Assembly (NCBI GenBank): GCA_036924085.1
Contig: JAVGWX010000005.1
Location: forward strand, 96,462,730 to 96,526,729
DNA length: 64,000 bases
Direction: 5' to 3'
From: Ariolimax columbianus
Taxonomy: Eukaryota > Mollusca > Gastropoda > Stylommatophora > Arionidae
The notes under the pieces are model-generated. The model was not told where the DNA came from, did not search any database, and worked only from the letters and a program-made list of their open reading frames with translations. Made by a program: the position numbers and the translations under genes. Position 1 is the stretch's first letter; every line of letters starts with the position of its first letter. Below, one piece after another: positions 10,080-21,659 of the stretch.

Positions 10080-11200
10080 AGTTTGTAGAGTGATACATGA
10101 AGGAGTACTGACCAATAGTTGTGATGTTCAAACGGCTGTGAGGTATGGATGTCTATTGTCACCATATTTGTTCCTGATGGCAATAGACTGGATTAGCAAG
10201 ATGTCAACGTCAGGGAATAGAACCGGTGTACAATGGTCATGTAGTCCCAGTTACAGGACCTGGAATTTGCAGACGATGGGGTAGTGTTGTCTCACAGATA
10301 TACCTAGATAAAAGTTCAGATCAGTTCAAGTGCCATATGCGCATCAAAGGTTGGATGAAATGGATCTCCAGTGTACTATATCTCTTGTCGTAATAACGAC
10401 ATCTGACAGTCTTTGGTCAGTCCATCTCTTGATGGATTTCACCCATTAATAACGTCAGGTGTTTTTCCCAGATACAAAATCAACACAACCTAATGCGAGA
10501 GTCGTTTCGGCCAGACTGGGATCAAACATTCAGAATACAAAGTTGTTAGAAATCAACAACTTTAACAAAGAGCCGGTTACGATTGGAGGAATTGTAATAG
10601 GTGGATACCTTCACATGTTAAGGAAGCACCATTGATACTTCAGGGCACACAGCTGCAGGTGTGATGACGTCAATGATAAATACAAAGACAGCATTCCTGT
10701 TACTAAATAATATATGGGAATTCAGGGAACTCATGACTAATACCAAGTCAAGATTGTTGAATTCCAATGTCAAGTCAGTACGCCTGTGAGGAGGCAGAAA
10801 CTTGGAGAACGGCAAAGGGAAACAGAAGATCCAGTCGTTCGTCTTGGCTTAGGCTGGCCAGACATGGGGAGGGTGGGGGGGGGGGTGTGTGCAGACCTGA
10901 CCTATGGAAGAGAAGCCAACAGCAACCACTAGAACAATAGATAAAACGTAGGAAATGGGGTTGAATAAGACACACGCTACGGAAACCAGCGTTAAATATG
11001 GTCGGAAAGGCCTTGACATGGATTCCACAAAGGAAGAGAAAGAGACGTAGCCCAAGGAACAGGTGGAGAAATAGACTGTGATAATGAACTTAGTTCCTAG
11101 ACTTCCACAAGTGAGGCATGGAGGTTTGCTCAAGACCGAACGCTGGAAGAATGTTGACAACGGTCTTTGTCTCTAAAGGAAAGACGGTCAAAGATTAAGA
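10080..11200 (+). mobile_element. LINE reverse-transcriptase remnant, C-terminal half
   Basis: The frame at 10090-10284 gives VRYGCLLSPYLFLMAIDWIS, the RT block RQGCLLSPFLFLLAIDWIM, followed by a frameshifted LEFADDGVVLSH (near 10263-10300; catalytic FADD still readable). Later fragments EEAETWRTAKG (near 10790) and WKNVDNGLCL (near 11145-11175) fit the thumb/tail of the same LINE type, with stops throughout. Inactive, and in the intron between exons b and c. Confidence 0.78.
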
Positions 11201-11777
11201 GGATGTGAACCGTGTATATTTATTCCTTCACAAAAGACCCCACAGAAATAAGTGTGAAGTATAAAAGAAATGAATTTAGATCAACGATAAGGTTATCCAA
11301 TGAAAGAGTATCCAAACGTTTGGCTTAGTTTCGTTAGTTCTCAATCTCCCGCTATCAAAACCTGACATGGGCCTAAGTAGCAGAATGTAGTCCAGAGAAC
11401 GAAATGCGTTTTGTCGTAGTTTACGGCTTGACTGCAATATTTGAACCATTCTGTCCAACATAACCGACTTCAGCAAGCTGTTTTGAGTAACGGGTTAGCG
11501 TACGCTCTTCGATCCCTTCTCCTTAGTCAGTCTGCTCTGTTGCAGTCTGTTATCCAGGATCACCGCGTGGAGGTGTAGAACGATCTTAGCAGCTCTGGTT
11601 CGCATGCCCTAACGCTAGCAGTCAGCTATGGGTCGCTAACCGCTGCAGCTCATGCGTTGCCATTGTAACGTCTTTTCAGGTCCTTTTGGATATTCGTGTT
11701 CACTAACTGAACGTTGTCCACATAGGCTATAACACCTTATAGGAAACCGAATCTACACTTTCGTCTTATGATTTCAG
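11201..11777. other. Intron sequence before exon c
   Basis: No gene recognised. The acceptor is preceded by a pyrimidine tract CTTTCGTCTTATGATTTCAG (11758-11777). Confidence 0.55.
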
Positions 11778-11892
11778 TAATGTGACCTACATCGAAGGTG
11801 AAACAGAAGGCCAAGTATTTGTGACAAGCCCTGACATCTTCCCTTGCTGCCTCGTCATCGCCATCACCTGTCTGACACTTACAACGATCAAG
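11778..11892 (+). CDS. SLC7 transporter-like gene, exon c
   Basis: Encodes residues 106-144 (phase 2 in, phase 0 out): NVTYIEGETEGQVFVTSPDI then FPCCLVIAITCLTLTTIK. In CATs this corresponds to the extracellular segment before helix 5 (ExPDFFALxLVLLLTxLLALG). NVT is a possible N-glycosylation site in the predicted extracellular loop. Donor ATCAAG|GTAACG. It is the most divergent exon, assigned by its frame continuity with both neighbours. Confidence 0.85.
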
Positions 11893-12038
11893 GTAACGTT
11901 TCACTTCATTTGCTTCGTGCTATTTAAGATGAGAACTTAAATATATTTAAAGAAAGCAATTGTCATTCTGAGGTTATCGGCATTTACACTGAACTTGTCT
12001 TTCGTTTTCGTTCGTTATCAAGTGAGAACTTAAATATA

Positions 12039-13680
12039 CCAGGTGTGTTCAAAAAGTATCCGATAATAAGGCCATACAAATACAATTATTCACCTGAAGA
12101 TTTTAATCCCCAATCCGCTTAAAAGTACACTCCTTGGATCTGAACACACTTCTTCCAGCGGGCATGGCATTGTTGTAAGCATTTCAATGAAGGTCTCTTT
12201 GGAAATGAAGTACAGCTGGGTTGTCGTATTCCGCAAAATGTCTTCTCGTGACTCAAATTGGGTTCCTGTCTGCGGGGGGGGGGGGGGGGGGGGGCGGGGG
12301 GTGTTCAGCTTGAGGGACAGCAAGGAGCCATGTCGGTAGAATAAAAAGCCTGGCGAGCCAGAGGAATGTTATTTTGGGCAAAGAAAGTCTTAAACAGATG
12401 CTCAGAGTGGGCGGTGTATTGCCATGATGGTGCAACCAGTTATCCGTTGTTCACAGGTCCGGTCGCTTGCACCGAACAGCACCCCGAAGGTGACGGATGA
12501 CCTCCAGTGTGTACTCTTTGGTCATGTTTTGACGGTGTGGTAAGTACTCGTGCTGCACAACCCGACAGGCGTCGAAGAAAACGGTCAACATGACTTTGAC
12601 ATTGCTGCGCACCTGGTGAATGAGAACCCGACGGGTGATCACTACACTCAACACTGAAAGACTGACTGCCGGCTACTGATGGGTGCTCACTACACTCAAC
12701 ACTGAAAGGCTGACTGCCGGCGGCTGATGGGTGCTCGCTACACTCAACACTGAAAGGCTGACTGCCGGCGGCTGATGGGTGCTCACTACACTCAACACTG
12801 AAAGACTGACTGCCGGCGGCTGATGGGTGCTCGCTACACTCAACACTGAAAGGCTGACTGCCGGCGGCTGATGGGTGCTCGCTACACTCAACACTGAAAG
12901 GCTGACTGCCGGCGGCTGATGGGTGCTCGCTACACTCAACACTGAAAGACTGACTGCCGGCGGCTGATGGGTGCTCACTACACTCAACACTGAAAGGCTG
13001 ACTGCCGGCGGCTGATGGGTGCTCACTACACTCAACACTGAAAGGCTGACTGCCGGCGGCTGATGGGTGCTCACTACACTCAACACTGAAAGGCTGACTG
13101 CCGGCGTCTGATGGGTGCTCACTACACTCAGCACTGAAAGGCTGACTGCCTGCGCCTGATGGGTGCTCACTACACTCAACACTGAAAGGCTGACTGCCGG
13201 CGGCTGATGGGTGCTCACTACACTCAACACTGAAAGGCTGACTGCCGGCGGCTGATGGGTGCTCACTACACTCAGCACTGAAAGGCTGACTGCCTGCGCC
13301 TGATGGGTGCTCACTACACTCAGCACTGAAAGGCTGACTGCCTGCGCCTGATGGGTGCTCACTACACTCAACACTGAAAGGCTGACTGCCTGCGCCTGAT
13401 GGGTGCTCGCTACACTCAACACTGAAAGTCTGACTGCCGGCGCCTGTTGGGTGCTCACTACACTCAACACTGAAAGGCTGACTGCCGGCGCCTGATGGGT
13501 GCTCACTACACTCAGCACTGAAAGTCTGACTGCCTGCGGTTGATGCAATCTAGGATCGTAAAAAAGTTCACGCAAGCGCATGACGATCATGCGAACCACC
13601 CTGCCGCACAAAAAACACCAATGCTTCATTTGTTTCTCCAGACAAAATTCAGTTCGGATACTTTTTGAACACACGTTCCA
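12039..13680 (-). mobile_element. Mariner element with internal minisatellite, dead
   Basis: Matching ends: GTGTGTTCAAAAAGTATCCG at the left (from 12043) and the same 20-mer on the minus strand at the right (about 13653-13674). On the minus strand the transposase keeps SNVKVMLTVFFDACRVVQHE (near 12600), then TLEVIRHLRGAVRCKRPDL (12510-12453), a frameshifted AQNNIPLARQAFYSTDMAPC (12380-12325; third catalytic Asp region) and TQFESREDILRNTTTQL (12265-12215). The N-terminal half, including the first catalytic Asp, is replaced by a 48-bp array (12655-13550). A run of about 20 G (12277-12300) interrupts the C-terminal part. TA dinucleotides lie near both ends but an exact pair is unclear. Located between exons c and d. 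Confidence 0.9.
12655..13550. repeat. 48-bp minisatellite inside mariner transposase
   Basis: About 18.5 copies of a 48-bp unit (16 codons), containing TGGGTGCTCACTACACTCAA and GGCTGACTGCCGGCGGCTGA. Variant sites (A/G in CTCACT/CTCGCT; CCGGCGG, CCGGCGC or CCTGCGC) are clustered rather than random. Read on the minus strand it is one open frame (AVSLSVLSVVSTHQPP repeated) fused to flanking transposase-derived sequence. Confidence 0.95.
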
Positions 13681-14250
13681 TCTAAATACAGCAGTGGTCA
13701 GTATGAATTATTCAAATTTCAATGGAACTTGAATGGTGATGGTGATTACCATATGTGCTTGTTCTGCTCCTCACATGTTGGACAATCTATTAGCTCCTGT
13801 TCTATGAGTGCTCCGTAAGCTCACATCATTATTGTGTTGGTTATACATTATGTTGTGGCCTGTGCGGAGTCTGTCGATTACAGTTTGATCACTTTTTTTG
13901 AGTTGGTAATTAGGGTCAATTGGTTGATGGCCTAGATACTCTGCTACCGTTGTCTTCCTGCCTCTACACCTGGTAAACCAGGTGGCGTCTAAGTTTAGTC
14001 AGTGTCAATGACAACAGTTAAGAAAGTGAAGTAATATGCAATCTGGATTTGAACCACTACGTGCAGGTGACAGATGGGCCTCAAAACAAATAAAGACATC
14101 AACTGTTAGACAAACTAAGCAAAAACCCAAAAAGGAGTCCTATTAACTTACCTTATCTCATTGCAATCAATTGCAACTATGGAATATAGACCTATATCAA
14201 GACATCCCTCTTTTTGTCTTCAGCAGAACACTAGTTAACACTTTACAGCT
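13681..14250. other. Intron sequence, nothing recognised
   Basis: No transposon protein, exon or tandem array recognised. Confidence 0.5.
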
Positions 14251-14342
14251 TGGTTGACTAGAACGTGTCGATAACGGGTATCGAACCTGGTACGATCGCC
14301 GTTAAAACCCAGCAGTCTACCACTGTACAACTCAGACTTCTC
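14225..14342 (-). mobile_element. SINE family B copy (tRNA-like head), inverse
   Basis: Minus-strand reading: A-box-like TACAGTGGTAGACTGC, then B-box-like AGGTTCGATACCC, then TAGTCAACCAAGCTGTAAAG, which matches AGTCAACCGAGCTGTAAATG of the copy at 16212-16440. Degenerate and truncated at its 3' side. Confidence 0.75.
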
Positions 14343-14471
14343 CACTAAAAGTACAGCTCCTAAATCTTGTTTTTTTTTAAACTATGAACTAACATACCAG
14401 AGTAAACCTATTTTTAACTTACAGTCCTGTAATGTTAATTGCAGGAACATTCTTGTCTGGTTTTTCCCCAG

Positions 14472-14609
14472 GTTTGCGCTGTTGCTAACTTTGTGCTGAT
14501 GTGCGTTAGCGGTTTGGTTGTTGTGGCCTTTGTCTGTGTAGGTTTCTTCCATGTGGATTCGGAAAACTGGAACTCTCCACCAGGGTTCTTCGTTCATGGA
14601 TTTGGTGGG
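14472..14609 (+). CDS. SLC7 transporter-like gene, exon d
   Basis: Encodes residues 145-190, phase 0 to phase 0: VCAVANFVLMCVSGLVVVAF, VCVGFFHVDSENWNSPP, GFFVHGFGG. It aligns with the CAT segment covering helix 6 and the loop ending GGFxPFGxxG; SLC7A14-type proteins have FFVSGDNW and a short loop here, as this protein does (other CATs have a longer loop). Acceptor TTTTTCCCCAG|GTT and donor GGTGGG|GTAAGA. Its frame joins exons c and e without a gap. Confidence 0.92.
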
Positions 14610-15058
14610 GTAAGAGAGGATGAGTTGAACTAGTTGTTGTGATCGTGTTGCGCTGATGGTGGTGTTGGTGTGGGATAGGCTAGATGGGGATGTGGTGATG
14701 GCGTGCTGATATGATGGTGTAGGTGGTCGTATGGAGAGGTTGGTGGTGATGTTGGTTGGTGGAGGTGGTGATTGTTGTGAGAAGATTATTGTTGAGGAGT
14801 GTTGTTGGTTGTGGTGATGAGGATGTTGAAAGGTCAGGTGATGAGGATATTCGTGGTGTTGATTGTGAGGTTAGTTAATGACTTTGATGATAGTGTTGTT
14901 AGTGGGTGGTGATGGTGTTATTGGAGGGTGGTTGTGGTGATTGTGGTGATATTGTTGTTTGTGGGGAGGGGGGGGGGGTGGTATGATCTTGGTGAGTGAT
15001 GTTGGCAAATGTGGTAATGGGGTAAGTTGAAGCTGGTATGTGTTAATTGAAATGAAAG
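14610..15058. repeat. GT/GGT-rich low-complexity intron tract
   Basis: Long run of GTTGGTGGTGATGG-like degenerate repeats without stable period, including about ten G near 14970. Begins right after the donor of exon d. Confidence 0.7.
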
Positions 15059-15310
15059 TGTTGTTGGTGTGTTGTGTTTGTTATAATAGTGGATGGTGTT
15101 GTGTTTGTTGTGATGGTGGATGGTGTTGTGTTTGTTGTGATGGTGGATAGTGTTATATTTTTTGTGATAGTATTATGTTTGTTGTAATGGTGGATGGTGA
15201 TGTGTTTGTTGTGATGGAAGATGGTGTTGTGTTTGTTGTGATGGTGGACGGTGTTGTGTTTGATGTGATGGTGGATGGTGTCGTGTTTGTTGTGATCGTG
15301 GATGGTTGTG
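15059..15310. repeat. 27-bp minisatellite
   Basis: About nine copies of a unit like GTGTTGTGTTTGTTGTGATGGTGGATG with substitutions and short deletions; it grades into the surrounding GT-rich DNA. A second short array with ATAATG(CT/AT)ATAATGTG units lies at 15490-15610. Confidence 0.8.
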
Positions 15311-15967
15311 ATAATTGTCATTATTATGTTGCTGATGGGTGAAGATAGTGATCGTGTTGATGATGATGTGCTGTGACGTAGTGAACTGTAACAATGTATA
15401 AGTTGTAAGGTGGTGTTGGTTGTTGTAACAAAACGTCGATGTTATGTGAGTTGTGATGTTACGATATGGCGTTGTTACGATAGTGTTTTGTGATAATGAT
15501 ATAATGCGATAATGCTATAATGTGATAATGATATAATGTGATAATGCTATAATGTGATGGTGATCTAATTTGGTAATGGTGCAAGGTGATAGTGATGTAA
15601 TATGATAATGATGTCTTGAGATAATACGGACAATGGTGAAACTAACTGATGCACAGTCAGCTATAAAAACCCTCCAATCCCACACGAAAACTGAACACAA
15701 TAATTTGAGGGGAACTTTGAGGAAAATGGGGCTCCAGGAAAACAGTGATACATTGGATACATCACAACGTAAAATCCTAAGGAAACGAGAAGGCTGATAG
15801 TCTAGCCAAAGAGGAGCGAAACTAATACTGGGAACATGATTGGTCAACTAGGAAAAGCAAAGGCAATACTAAAAGGACAATACACTGCAAAGTGACAGGA
15901 AGAATATTCCACATACCATGCAGAAGGCAGAAACTACGAACAGTACAGATAGACCAGCTGATCATAC

Positions 15968-16207
15968 TGGCGTGGCCTAGTGGTTAAGTGGCACGGCTCA
16001 CAATGCGAAGGTGCTGGGTTTGATCCCCATCACAGCACAGGTCGTTACCCCGGGGAAGCAACCCCTTAGAAAATGCAGGAGGAAGCAGACCCTTTCATAA
16101 AATGCATGCTGAAGTCGGATGCACTGTGCCGACAGGCGCAAAATAAAAACCACAGTGCAACGCATACCGCCTTGGAGATTAGAGAAATAAGGCGAAGTCA
16201 TAAACAA
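15968..16207 (+). mobile_element. SINE family A, full-length copy
   Basis: tRNA-like head with A-box CCTAGTGGTTAAGTGGC and B-box GGGTTTGATCCC, then a conserved body (GGAGGAAGCAGACCC, AAGTCGGATGCACTG, GACAGGCGCAAAATAAAAAC, ATACCGCCTTGG) and a short A-rich tail. Copies at 36249-36478 (+) and 55450-55695 (-) are collinear over the whole 230-245 bp. Confidence 0.92.
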
Positions 16208-16209
16208 AA

Positions 16210-16445
16210 ATACTGATTAGCACAATGGTAGAGCTCTCGATTTTAATGGCAAGAGTACGGGGTTGAACCCCCCACTACCGGCAGCTCCAGTCAACCGAGC
16301 TGTAAATGGGTACCTGACACGGTTAGTGAAATTTAAGGCAGCGAGGAAGGAAACTGGCCACCCCACCTCAGAAGCTGATGTTTAGTATGCTGAAGTCTAA
16401 AACACTTCATTCTTGACCAGCGGCTATGTCTGCTAAAGGACTTCG
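16210..16445 (+). mobile_element. SINE family B, good copy
   Basis: Directly follows the family A copy. Head: A-box-like TTAGCACAATGGTAGAGC and B-box-like GGGGTTGAACCCC. Body: GAGCTGTAAATGGGTACCTG, then GGCAGCGAGGAAGGAAACTG and GCCACCCCACCTC. This body block recurs at 45.6, 47.1 and 56.7 kb behind different or diverged heads. Confidence 0.88.
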
Positions 16446-16740
16446 TTCCTTCTTTTTTTGCATGCTACGTCTTCAAACTGGCCACAACAGAATGAGACAC
16501 AACATGTACACCAGATTCAAGATAGGTACCATCAACCTATGTTAATGTGGTCTGGCAGACATGACAGCAGCACATATACTTTATAACTACTCGTAGCACG
16601 CAGATCTGAGGAGGAAGATGGGGCTCCCCTCGAGAAGAATCTGTATAACCGTAATGAAAACCTGAAAAAAACCTCAGACTTTTTGGAAGGATTCCAAGTC
16701 CCAATCTAAAGGAGTAATGGTCGCAGAGTAGGTGGAAGAA
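16446..16740. other. Intron sequence, nothing firm
   Basis: No exon. Weak minus/plus-strand resemblance to LINE C-termini (AATGAGACACAACATG, CTATGTTAATGTGG with a Cys-rich flavour) is too eroded to assign. Confidence 0.35.
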
Positions 16741-16754
16741 TAATAGTCAAAGGT

Positions 16755-17600
16755 TATGATGATGTATTGTGATATTATTGTAATGTAGTACAGATGAAAT
16801 ATAATAATGGTGGAATGCGCTATTGGTGTAATGTGATAATGATGGAATGTCATAATGTCTGAAATGTGATGATAGTGGAATGTGATAATGGTGGAATGTG
16901 ATAATGGTGAAATGTGATAATGTTGGAATGCAATGATGGAATGTGATGACGGTGTTATATGATAGTAGTGGATGTGATACTGATGAAGTGTGATAATGAT
17001 GTAATGTGATAATGGTGGATGTGATAATAGTAGTGATAATTGTGGATTTTGATAATGGTAGAATGTGTGGAATGTGATAATGGTGTAATGTGATAATGGT
17101 GTAATGTGATAATGATGTAATGTGATAATAGTGGATGTGATAATTGTGGATGTGATAATAGTGGATGTGATAATAGTTGAATTTGATAATGGTAGAATGT
17201 GTATAATGGGATAGGGGTTTAATATGATAATGGTGTAATGTGAGAAGTGTGAAATGTGATAATGGTGTAATGTGATAATTGTAGAATGTGTGGAAAGGGA
17301 TAGTGGTGTAATGTGACAATGGTGGAATGTGAGAAGTGTGAAATGTGATAATGGTGTAATGTGATAATTGTAGAATGTGTGGAAAGGGATAGTGGTGTAA
17401 TGTGACAATGGTGGAATGTGAGAAGTGTGAAATGTGATAATGGTGTAATGTGATAATTGTAGAATGTGTGGAAAGGGATAGTGGTGTAATGTGACAATGG
17501 TGGAATGTGTGAAATGTGATAATGGTGTAATGTGATAATGGTAGAATGTGTGGAAAGGGATAGTGGTGTAATGTGATAATGGTGGAATGTGATAACATGC
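16755..17600. repeat. ATGTGATAATGG minisatellite with 89-bp higher-order unit
   Basis: Short units of 11-17 bp (ATGTGATAATGGTGGA types). From about 17241 to 17590 they are organised as an 89-bp higher-order unit repeated four times: the segment starting TGAGAAGTGTGAAATG recurs at 17241, 17330 and 17419, and a shortened one follows. Ends about 125 bp before the acceptor of exon e. Long minus-strand ORFs across it are low-complexity. Confidence 0.92.
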
Positions 17601-17726
17601 GATGAAGGAATAGTTGCTGTGTTGGTTAGCTATTGACGTGCTGGCCTGCTATGTTGTTGGTATAATGTTTTGTTTCCAATAAGGAAACATCCTTACAACA
17701 TTCTCAACGTATCTGTTTCCTGTCAG

Positions 17727-19209
17727 ATTATGAGCGGCGCTGCACTGCTGATGTCCTCTTTCGCAAGCATCGACAACTTAGCATCATGCTCAGAAGAGAT
17801 ACGGACTCCTTGCAAGTCACTTCCCACGGCCTTCAACTTTGTCATGGCCATCGTCTTTACCGTCATTTTCTTAACGACCTTAGCATTGACCCTAGCAACT
17901 CCATGGCAACAGCTCTCGGATAATGCCGCGCTCGCGAGAGCATACGAGATCAAAGGAATATTTGCCGGAAACTACATTATCGGTTCCGGTGCTATTTTTG
18001 GTTTGCTTCCGGTGGTAATGGGGTCATTCCTGCATCCGGTTCGAATAATGTATTCCATGTCTGGAGACAAATTACTACCAAGAATGTTCTCTAGAATTGC
18101 TCTCTTTGGTGTACCCGTATGTTCTCACTTTGTCACAGGAGTACTCGTCTCGTTTTGCGCTTTACTTCTAGAATTTTCCACTTTACTGGAAATGTCGTCC
18201 ATAGCTACGATACTTCAGTTCATATCTAGCGCCATTATCCTTCTTTATATTCGATACCAGCCAGTTCCAACTGGCATCAGTCGAGAATACACTGACCTTG
18301 ACCAACAAGCTATCTTTGAAGACGCTCCAGCAACGAGCAGCTTTCGTGAATTTAAAGAAATCTCACCAAAGCTGGTACTTCTAGCAAATGGAGAGCATAC
18401 GATACTGAGAAATAACGAATTCCTATATTCTTCAAATGTCGTTTCTCCATGTGTGTCTAACAATATGCCACGGAAGGTGGTGAGAGCCAAATGTGAAAGA
18501 TGCAACTATTTAAATTGTCCATCAGTAAATGATAGTTCATTTCAGCATTCGCAGACAACCATGTTATCTTCTTCGACACCATTACAAAATCCAAAGCAAA
18601 AATCCACAAGCTTTGCTGGTTCAGAGAAGGACAGATTACAAAACGGGCATGCTGACAGTATATGCGTTAATACTGAGGGGTATGGACTGAGCAATTCCTG
18701 TAGTGTGGGTTGTCCACTCAAAGACAATAGCTGCGCAAAAAAGCAAGAAAATAGCTGCGCCCCAAAACAAGAAATTCGAACAAATGGACGTACTTCAAAT
18801 AGTACTACCCTGACAGAGAAAGTGCATTTCTTTCAAGCCGGCTTACACAACAGCCTCATTGCGCTTTCTCCATGGGGCAAGAACCACGCGGACGAGCAGA
18901 CATGGAAGCTAATGCGTTACTTTCTACTTATCTACATCCTGTCCAGTTCCTGCTTCGCTGTCTCGTGCCAGGCGTGGTACGACGACTCGACTGGCACCTG
19001 GTGGGCTGTGACCTTGTCATGTATCAGTTTGGTCTTGATGGCGGCGTCTGCCCTAGTTATTGCCCGGCAGCCACAGAACAAAACGCCGGTGTATTTCAAG
19101 ACTCCATATGTCCCAATTGTGCCTTTGCTGTCAGTGACCATCAATACACTACTGCTAACTTCACTGCCAGCCATCAGCTGGACCAGGTTTGCTCTCTGGC
19201 TTATTACAG
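17727..19209 (+). CDS. SLC7 transporter-like gene, exon e (large)
   Basis: Encodes residues 191-684 and the first base of 685. Starts IMSGAALLMSSFASIDNLAS followed by CSEEIRTPCKSLP, the CAT block GAATCFYAFxGFDxIATTGEExxNPxxxIP with the EE retained but IATTG changed. PVRIMYSMSGDKLLPRMFS matches PRVIYAMAEDGLLFxxL, and SSIATILQFISSAIILLYIR ends RYQP as in CATs. A hydrophilic, Ser/Cys/Gln-rich loop of about 210 residues (roughly 371-586) follows, longer than in typical CATs; then three to four more helices. Acceptor TTTCCTGTCAG|ATT, donor TTACAG|GTAACA. An open frame of 494 codons with constrained helices argues for a living gene. Predicted transport function is by family; substrate specificity cannot be read. 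Confidence 0.95.
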
Positions 19210-19379
19210 GTAACACGTTTGTTCGTCTAATTATTTCAGTGTTTCAAATACGTAATTTGTTTGTGCACTATAAATGTATTAACTTAATTTAACTTAGCTT
19301 AACGTCTTTATACTGGTTTAGAAGACCCTGCAGAGTCTGTATACAACCAGTTTCATTTACATCACCTTGTTCTAAAAGC

Positions 19380-19890
19380 TATAGGCATTTAATTTATTGT
19401 TAAATGCATTAACTGTCCCTGCCTCCACTACCTCCCCCGGCAATGCATTCTAAGCATTCACCACTCTCTGACTAAAAAAATGTTTCCTAATATCTAATCT
19501 GGACCTCTCTTTAGTCAGCTTGTAGCTATGCCCTCTTGTTATTGTGGGTGGCTGAATTTTAAAAAACAAACTTGTTATAGTCTAATTTATCCATTCTTCT
19601 GATCATCTTATTAACCTGTATTAAGTCACCACGAATTCTTCTCTCTTCTAGACACCGTAGACCGGTTTTTCTTAGTCTTCCCTCATAACTGTAATTCTGG
19701 AATCCCACTATCAGCTTTGTCGCTATTTTTTGTGTTCTTTCCAGCATGTTTATATCTCCTCCATGATAAGGACTTCACACCTGTACACAGTACTCAAATC
19801 TAGGTCTAACTAATGCTTCATACGGTTTAACAATCACTTCCTTGCTCCTATGTTTAACTGTAGAAAGTAGCAGTGACATGGGCAGGAAAC
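19380..19890 (-). mobile_element. CR1-like LINE 3' fragment
   Basis: Minus-strand frames read PYEALVRPRFEYCVQV, then after a frameshift LERTQKIATKLIVGF, NYSYEGRLRKTGLRCLEERR and IRGDLIQVNKMI. This is the standard RT C-terminus of CR1/jockey-type LINEs (LVRPxLEYCxxVWSP..LExVQRRATKLI..LxYExRLxxLxLxSLExRRxRGDLI). Dead, within the last SLC7 intron. Confidence 0.9.
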
Positions 19891-19969
19891 TAAATAAGAT
19901 AAACTGAGTGTGTGTAAGCTTCATTAGATACAGACAGGTCAACGTTTGATGACTTGGCACGCATTTCTT

Positions 19970-21655
19970 GAAGACCTATGCTCCGCAAGGAGCTGGACAC
20001 GTTTTTGATTAATTGATACAAATATAAAACTACAGAAACCAACACAATTAATTAAAATAGGCCGAGCATATGCGTGTTTCTGGTTCTATAGCGTGTGTCA
20101 GGTATAGGTGCAACACACTGTAGTAGAGTCTCTAGTCGCTATCGGCCTATGGAATCAATCTATCTATATGTGATAGTTGCCGTCTTTACACACTATTATT
20201 TCCGATTCTTTAAATATATTACATAGCGCTCTGCACTTTCTTCTTTTAGTTACCTGTTTTATTTTCTTTCTCCTGAAACACTTGAACGATTCTCAAACTT
20301 TATAATGAAATTATGTTTATTTCATATACTTATTCTTATACATATACTTATAACGTATGCCATATTATGCCACTACGCAATTCCACATTTGTGGTTTTCG
20401 CACGTCGCACATATAGGTCACTGTTATATCTTTAACCCAGGCTCTCTCAGTCGGTCTAACTAGTCTGGACTCCGATTTTCATATCATATCTAAAAAGCCA
20501 GTTTTCAATTACCACATGCTGATCTTCCGCGTAGCCTGGAACAAGTGGAGTCTCGTCTCTGCTCTTCAGGTGTTCTTGTCTACTTGCTACAACGTTTAAC
20601 TGTTCTGTCAACTGGCTGTATCTTTTGTGTATGGGCACAAAGCTTTTCAGGACCCAACGCTTTTCCTACAATACTTTTGTGACAAAACGTATCTGACAAT
20701 GCTTCTCTGACAATGCTTCTCTGACAATGCTTCTCTGACAATTCTTCTCTAATTTCTTATAGATCTGTGTTTAGACACAATGCTTTTCCGAACACAATGC
20801 TCTTCTTACACAGTATCATAATCTGACGCTGAAAGGCAAAACAGGAAAAGGGAAAAGAAGAGAAGATGAAGAAGAAGGAGAAGAATGCTCTCATTACAGT
20901 ATGCTAACCTTTTATAGCTATAAGCATAGTCTGCATAGCTGGGTGGTTTGCCGAGTCTGTCGTCAATCAGTCAGTGCAGTGTCCACTCGAGACGTAGGTG
21001 CAAGTCTCAGTGTTTGAGATAGTCAGGAGCCAAGAGCATGTTTGTCATGATGTTATTACTTATGTAGACTATTTCAGTTTCGCTGCATTGTCCACATTGG
21101 ACATGTCTCACACGAATGCACGATTTGACACAGCTAGCGTCAATAGTCAGTCAATCAATGCTTATTCCTTCCACTTCTCTGAACAGAGGGGACCCTTTCC
21201 GTTTTGGAAAACACCTCTACCCTCTACTTCCAATAAAATAATGGACGACTTAAAAACAACAACCCTCAACGTGTAGGTGGTAAGTGAATGCTGGATGTTG
21301 TGTGTGGGGTCTTGTATCGTCAGACTCTACCTAACCTTGATGAATTTCAAGCTGACAATAACGTGTATTTGTGTATTTAGCCAACCTCCTGTTGAGCTCA
21401 TGTGGATCAAACATGTTTTGGTCAGCAAGTTATCAAGTGCCTGCTCTTATTAGAGTGGCCTTCACCAGTGGTCTCTAATAATGTTAGCCTGATAAACTCT
21501 GCTTGACTCTCAGAGTAATAGTAGGAGACAATAACAAGTGGTCTTTGTCAACGATCCAACGTTTTTCTCGTTCAAGTATTTCTCAAAACGGTGTTAGAAG
21601 GACCCTATCTTGTGCACCATGGGGACTATTGATTATGTTACAATACTGACCAACA
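19970..21655. other. Intron sequence, no gene recognised
   Basis: Only a 14-bp repeat (TCTGACAATGCTTC, four copies, 20696-20752) and a purine-rich GAAGAA tract (20840-20885) stand out. The ORF at 20998-21276 matches nothing known to me. Confidence 0.5.
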
Positions 21656-21659
21656 TCTC

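Noticed and set aside
12673..13674. 333-codon minus-strand ORF as a host gene
   Set aside because: It lies between mariner inverted repeats and consists of the 48-bp repeat plus transposase-related ends.
16674..17598. Minus-strand His/Thr/Ser-rich ORFs of 244 and 283 codons
   Set aside because: Translation of the ATGTGATAATGG minisatellite within an SLC7 intron.
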